From: CF-162 sp040882565
GTDB lineage: Bacteria > Chloroflexota > Dehalococcoidia > SM23-28-2 > RBG-16-64-32
Direction of reading: 5' to 3'
Assembly: GCA_040882565.1 (NCBI GenBank)
Contig: JBBEAZ010000015.1
Location: forward strand, 72,930-136,929
DNA length: 64,000 bases
The position numbers were made by a program, and so were the translations under genes. Positions within the stretch are counted from its first letter, which is position 1; the number at the start of each line of letters is the position of its first letter. Shown in pieces: positions 60,049-64,000 of this stretch. The notes below the pieces were generated by a model, which was not told the origin of the DNA, ran no database searches, and was given only the letters and a program-made list of their open reading frames with translations.

Positions 60049-63000
60049 CTACTGTAGCGGCTCCGGGGGAATGACGGACCCGCCCCAGATGCATGATGCC
60101 ATGTTGTACATGACACCGGTATACCCGGCCCAAAAGCCAACCCCTTTAAGCAACGCTGAATTCGTGAATGCCGCTGCGGAATAGGATTGCGCGCCCACCG
60201 CAGCATTGGCTGGCACGGACGCAACATCGTGCGTCGCCACGGCGAGCACCATCGCAAACGACATAAGGAGGGGCGCTGCAAACAAACCAATCAACGGGTT
60301 AACAAGAGAGAGCCCCAAGACAACTGCGCTCAAGGCGAAGTTTAGGCATTCCCAAGAGAGATAATGGCCTAGTCCGTAAAGCTCGTTTGATAATCCGCTC
60401 GGATCAACCCGGTTCGTCGGGTTGTTAAGCGCGTACGCGTATGGATTCGCAGTTTGTGGTGACAGCGGGAACCCGCGCACGGGGTCCTGAGTCAAGAACC
60501 TGCCAAGCGTTGGATCATAGTACCGCGCACGCAGATAGAATAGCCCGCCGTCTCCTTGGCCAAGCGCATTATTGTCGAATTGTTGCCCTGCGAACAAGAA
60601 CGTCTCCGCCGAGGCATCGCCCTCCCGCAAGTTGCCGAACACATCGTACTTGTACGGCTGGCCAGCCCCTGACCTCACCACTGTGGAACCGATGGCATCA
60701 GAGAAGTAAAACCGTCGCGTGCCGGCCTGATCGGTCGCTGAGATGAGGCCCAATCCATAGACATACGTAACGCTCGACTTTACGACGGACGATACGTCGG
60801 CGGGGACGTCCCCGTCGTTGTGAAGCTCTTTCGTCGTCTCTTGCAAGACTAGGGGGAGGCGTCCCGCGACGTCCCAGGCGTATGCGGTGTGAAACTTGCC
60901 TGACCAGTGAGCTGTGCGCAGGCCGTCGCCGTCATAGGAATTGAAGGTCCCACATTTCTTGCCGAATTGGGGCTTTAGCGCCAGGACGTCCAGTATGTTT
61001 ATGTTTCCTGTGGGAACGATGTCGTTCCACGCTGAGGTAGGAGGTACGCTAGTTCCAAAGACCGGTTTGAGCCACGTCACGTCCTGAATGTTGATGCTTC
61101 CACCGCCGGCAAGATCGTGGCAGGTCTGCGGGGATGGGTCGAAGCCGGCAGGAAGTACCTTAATCAGGCGGTTTTCAGGGTCGTATGCGAAGGTCTGCCC
61201 CGACGTTGTTTTCAGATTGCCGTTGTTATCGTAAGTGAGAGCTGAGCCACCGGAAATGGGCCCGGTGTGGTAGAGCTGGTTCGCAGCATCGTAGTGATAT
61301 TCAGCAACTGAAGTGTTGTTCTCTAACGTCAGACGGTTACCCATCGAATCGTAGTTGTATGCGGCAAACGATGTGGTCGAGTAGTCTGCCCGGATCAAGC
61401 GCTCAAGGCTATCATAAGTGTAGCCTTCAGTGATCGGATCCGTTGGCTCGCAGGGCAGGTTGGAGAAGCATCGCTTCAAGGTCTTTCGCTGGCCTACGGC
61501 ATCGTAGGCATAAGTAAAGCTTTCCGTTGCGAAACTTTCTCTAGTATGTACCACGTTGGTTAGGTGGTTGGCCGAGTCATACGAATACTTCATGTTGCCA
61601 TCGGCCACTGTGGGATAGGTGACCGAAGTGACGCGGCCAGCGTCATCGTATCCGTAGGTTGTAGTCCCCGCGACCCAGGCGATCACCGTCGCCATGCGGC
61701 CGTCGCTCCGGTAAGTGTAGTCAACTGTCTTGGAGGGATCCGAATAGGTGATCCTTGTTCGTTGCCCGGGGTACTTGGCTCCAGTCCCACCAACCACGGC
61801 GTCATCCCATTTATATCCTGTGTTGCCAGTCGGACAACTCGGGTTCACCAGAGAAGGCCCGAAACAGGTGAGGCGATCGAGCGAATCGTAGAAGTAGTTA
61901 GCGGTCGCCACTTGGGCCATAATTGCGCTGCCAGCCGCGTCATAAGGGGTCTGGATCATCGTTTGCCGATTACCAGCCAGGTCGTATCGATATTCAACTT
62001 CGTCGCGCTGGAGGGTGGCGTTCCAATGCCTGATGTAGCGCAACTGGCCGAGCTTATCAAATTGATACGTAGTGTTCGGGCACCCATCGTCGGCTATGGA
62101 ATCGGTCGGGCCGGCGTCCTCGTTGTCACCATTGCCCGTACCGCCGCCGCATTGCGTCCCGGTTTCTGAAGAGCCGCCTACTTGCTTTTTGTCCCCATCA
62201 GCTCTGCCAGTCATGTTGCCTATCGCGTCATAGAAGTACGAGGTAACCCGTGCCAACGCGTCGATTTCCTGCGTAACTCGGTTGTTGGCATCGTACGCGA
62301 TCAGTTGACTTGGACAACCATCGTCGGAGACGAGGTCGCCGTCGTTGTCACCGTTGCCTGTACCAAGTGTGCCGCAATCAGTTTCAGGAGCACCGACCGG
62401 CTGCCTCTTGGCATTGGTCACTGAGACTCGATTGCCTGCAAGGTCGTAGGAGTAAGTCGTCTCAGGGGCGGGAGTCGATAGCGAATACGCAGCTTCTACT
62501 ACCTTCGTGAGGCGATCGGCGTTGTCGTAGGAATAGATCAAGTTTGGACAACCATCGTCGACTATTTGATCGGAGTCGTCGTCTTGTCCGTTGCCTGTAC
62601 CTTGCGTACCACACGCCTCAGCCGGAACGCTAGGCTGCCGATTCGCGTTGGTTTCCGTGAGTAGGTTGCCCTTGGCGTCGTAGGTGCGAGTCGTCTTGTT
62701 AGTCAAGGCGTCCGTCACAGTGGTCAGGCGATCCCCGTTGTCGTACGCGAATTGGGTCTGATGCAGAAGTTCGTCAGTTACGCTCAGCAATCTGCCGGCG
62801 TCGTCGAACGCGGACACACTATGCTTGGCAGTGACGGCACAGGACGCAGCCGAGCCTGAATGAAATGCTCCGGTCGTGCACACGAGGTCGCCGTGGGGGT
62901 TGTAGCCGAACAAGGTTCGGTTCCCCGTCCCTGAACCTTGGCTACATGCGTCGGTGTTGTTCGCTGGCAAGTACAGATTAGTTGACTTCACCATCGCCAA

Positions 63001-64000
63001 CGCTTGTCCGGTCGTCGCACCGCGCTCATAACAAGTGAGCTCCTTCACGACGCGTCCATTCGCCAGTGTTTCCCGATTGATTGCGCGCGTGACGTTACCG
63101 CGGGTGTCGTACCTGTTTTCTGTTTGATGATCGAGCGGGTCGGTCTCAGTTAGGACATCATTGGTAGATGAATACGTCGAGGTCCAGAATGCGCCGTTCG
63201 CTTTGAGGTGGCAGGTCGCATCGGTGTTGTCGGCGTCGATCTTTGTCAGTATGTTGCCGCGCGAATCGTACGTGTAACCGGTTTTGTTACCTAACGCATC
63301 GGTTTCGCAAAGGAGGTTACTGGCAGCGTCGTAAAGGCGCGTAGTTGCCCCGTTCAGCGGATCCTGAATCTTGGTGACACGGAAGAAATTGTCGAACGTG
63401 TAGATCGTGTCGTTACCACGAGGATCACGTAGCGTCGTCTTCCCCACCCCAGGCGTGTTGTACAGAAACTCGGTGATCGGTATGCCGTATTGCGTGACCG
63501 AAGGATCCGTTCTGGCAAGAGTGCATGGCGGCTCGGACGGAGGCGTTAAAGTCGTGGCGCCGAACTGCTTGTACACTCTGCTGGTGGCCGGGTCATAGCA
63601 ATTCTTCACCGTCAGGTGGCCCAGCGGGTCAGTCATCTTGGTAAGCAGGTGGTTCGTGTCGTAACCGAACGTTGTTATCGCGTTACCAAGAGATGTAACA
63701 GTCTGTAAGTTGCCGGAACCGTCGTAAGCAAACTGAACGATCCGGGTGTCCGGAGACGGTAGCGTATCCGTAATAGCTGAGACTCGGCCGCCCGAATATG
63801 CGAACGTCAACTTCCTTCTACCTGGGTCGGTGCCCGGCTCCTGGACTTGTTGGAGTTTGCCGGCGTCGGAGCCAGATGTGAAATAAGACAGCGTCAACGT
63901 ATTGGAATTTCGGTCAGCGATTTGTGTCAGCTTGCCGCTTGAGTCGAACGTATATGTGATCCGATCAGTTGTAACGAGCGTGTAGCTGCCTCCGGATGAT
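60049..64000 (-). CDS. RHS/YD-repeat protein, 5' end outside the window
   Basis: At least 1315 residues in the window, open to its edge. Dozens of YD repeats (for example RITYTFDSSGKLTQIADRNSN, YDSRGNILTKIDADN) build a beta-cocoon shell. Near the end the RHS core motif YDPTLGRFLTQDPVRGFP and NPYAYALNNPTNRVDPSGLS is present. It is followed by a hydrophobic tail of about 115 residues (SAVVLGLSLVNPLIGLFAAPLLMSFAMVLAV). Two unusual insertions occur: three Asp-rich Cys-containing units ending in DDGCP (for example GNGDNDGDLVSDDGCP) and a dockerin-like pair (GGGSINIQDVTWLKPVFG and PTGNINILDVLALKPQFG). Role probably in surface binding or toxin delivery. Confidence 0.9.
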   Translation of the reverse strand, partial: SSGGSYTLVTTDRITYTFDSSGKLTQIADRNSNTLTLSYFTSGSDAGKLQQVQEPGTDPGRRKLTFAYSGGRVSAITDTLPSPDTRIVQFAYDGSGNLQTVTSLGNAITTFGYDTNHLLTKMTDPLGHLTVKNCYDPATSRVYKQFGATTLTPPSEPPCTLARTDPSVTQYGIPITEFLYNTPGVGKTTLRDPRGNDTIYTFDNFFRVTKIQDPLNGATTRLYDAASNLLCETDALGNKTGYTYDSRGNILTKIDADNTDATCHLKANGAFWTSTYSSTNDVLTETDPLDHQTENRYDTRGNVTRAINRETLANGRVVKELTCYERGATTGQALAMVKSTNLYLPANNTDACSQGSGTGNRTLFGYNPHGDLVCTTGAFHSGSAASCAVTAKHSVSAFDDAGRLLSVTDELLHQTQFAYDNGDRLTTVTDALTNKTTRTYDAKGNLLTETNANRQPSVPAEACGTQGTGNGQDDDSDQIVDDGCPNLIYSYDNADRLTKVVEAAYSLSTPAPETTYSYDLAGNRVSVTNAKRQPVGAPETDCGTLGTGNGDNDGDLVSDDGCPSQLIAYDANNRVTQEIDALARVTSYFYDAIGNMTGRADGDKKQVGGSSETGTQCGGGTGNGDNEDAGPTDSIADDGCPNTTYQFDKLGQLRYIRHWNATLQRDEVEYRYDLAGNRQTMIQTPYDAAGSAIMAQVATANYFYDSLDRLTCFGPSLVNPSCPTGNTGYKWDDAVVGGTGAKYPGQRTRITYSDPSKTVDYTYRSDGRMATVIAWVAGTTTYGYDDAGRVTSVTYPTVADGNMKYSYDSANHLTNVVHTRESFATESFTYAYDAVGQRKTLKRCFSNLPCEPTDPITEGYTYDSLERLIRADYSTTSFAAYNYDSMGNRLTLENNTSVAEYHYDAANQLYHTGPISGGSALTYDNNGNLKTTSGQTFAYDPENRLIKVLPAGFDPSPQTCHDLAGGGSINIQDVTWLKPVFGTSVPPTSAWNDIVPTGNINILDVLALKPQFGKKCGTFNSYDGDGLRTAHWSGKFHTAYAWDVAGRLPLVLQETTKELHNDGDVPADVSSVVKSSVTYVYGLGLISATDQAGTRRFYFSDAIGSTVVRSGAGQPYKYDVFGNLREGDASAETFLFAGQQFDNNALGQGDGGLFYLRARYYDPTLGRFLTQDPVRGFPLSPQTANPYAYALNNPTNRVDPSGLSNELYGLGHYLSWECLNFALSAVVLGLSLVNPLIGLFAAPLLMSFAMVLAVATHDVASVPANAAVGAQSYSAAAFTNSALLKGVGFWAGYTGVMYNMASCIWGGSVIPPEPLQ

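Overview
The window is high-GC DNA, densely coded on both strands, from a bacterium that I would place in the Chloroflexota (a Dehalococcoidia/SAR202-like lineage). This placement is an inference. It rests on lipoproteins and a sortase-like surface signal, small cohesin/dockerin-type secreted proteins, CaiB/BaiF and MmgE/PrpD enzymes, an F420-type LLM oxidoreductase, and many -10 boxes lying only 6-11 nt before start codons. No rRNA or other phylogenetic marker is present to settle it.

Layout. 1-2170: the start of a lipoprotein gene, a DinB-fold protein, a HepT/MntA toxin-antitoxin pair and a secreted cohesin-dockerin protein. 2170-9560: a gene-free stretch with a perfect CRP-type palindrome, a small ORF, an MMPL transporter, a tandem universal stress protein, a zinc-ribbon protein, an LLM oxidoreductase, a frameshifted SDR, a flavin reductase and an EthD protein. 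9620-17030: one 2467-residue surface protein made of 21-22 Cna-B/SpaA-like modules. 17310-21840: a selenocysteine tRNA, a hypothetical protein and an SbcD/SbcC-like pair. 21890-27945: an atypical response regulator, a sigma-like protein and the pstSCAB-phoU operon with a candidate Pho box. 28030-36420: tRNA-Lys, then CoA-transferase, alcohol dehydrogenase, PrpD, two MaoC proteins, an acyl-CoA dehydrogenase, a second CoA-transferase and a CoA-ester lyase. This second group resembles itaconate/mesaconate-type C5-dicarboxylate metabolism. 36430-43725: a sulfatase, a decayed dockerin gene, purL, a Tad-like protein and a SnoaL-like protein.

43725-57002 is the most unusual region. Seven paralogous genes each encode an N-terminal alpha/beta-hydrolase fold fused to a C-terminal class III adenylyl/guanylyl cyclase domain (called C1 to C7 here). 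Three are on the minus strand and four are in a nearly gapless plus-strand row. The cyclase parts are conserved, in places almost identical, while the hydrolase parts diverge and most have lost catalytic residues. The residue patterns split the set into two cyclase classes. This looks like an expanded family of cyclic-nucleotide sensors or signalling enzymes. A perfect CRP-type site at 2455-2470 would suit a cAMP output.

57080-64000: a VOC protein, an LppX/LprG-like lipoprotein, a histidine phosphatase whose 5' end was replaced by an IS3-type remnant, a small membrane protein, and a large RHS/YD-repeat protein with unusual dockerin-like and Asp-rich insertions that runs off the window end.
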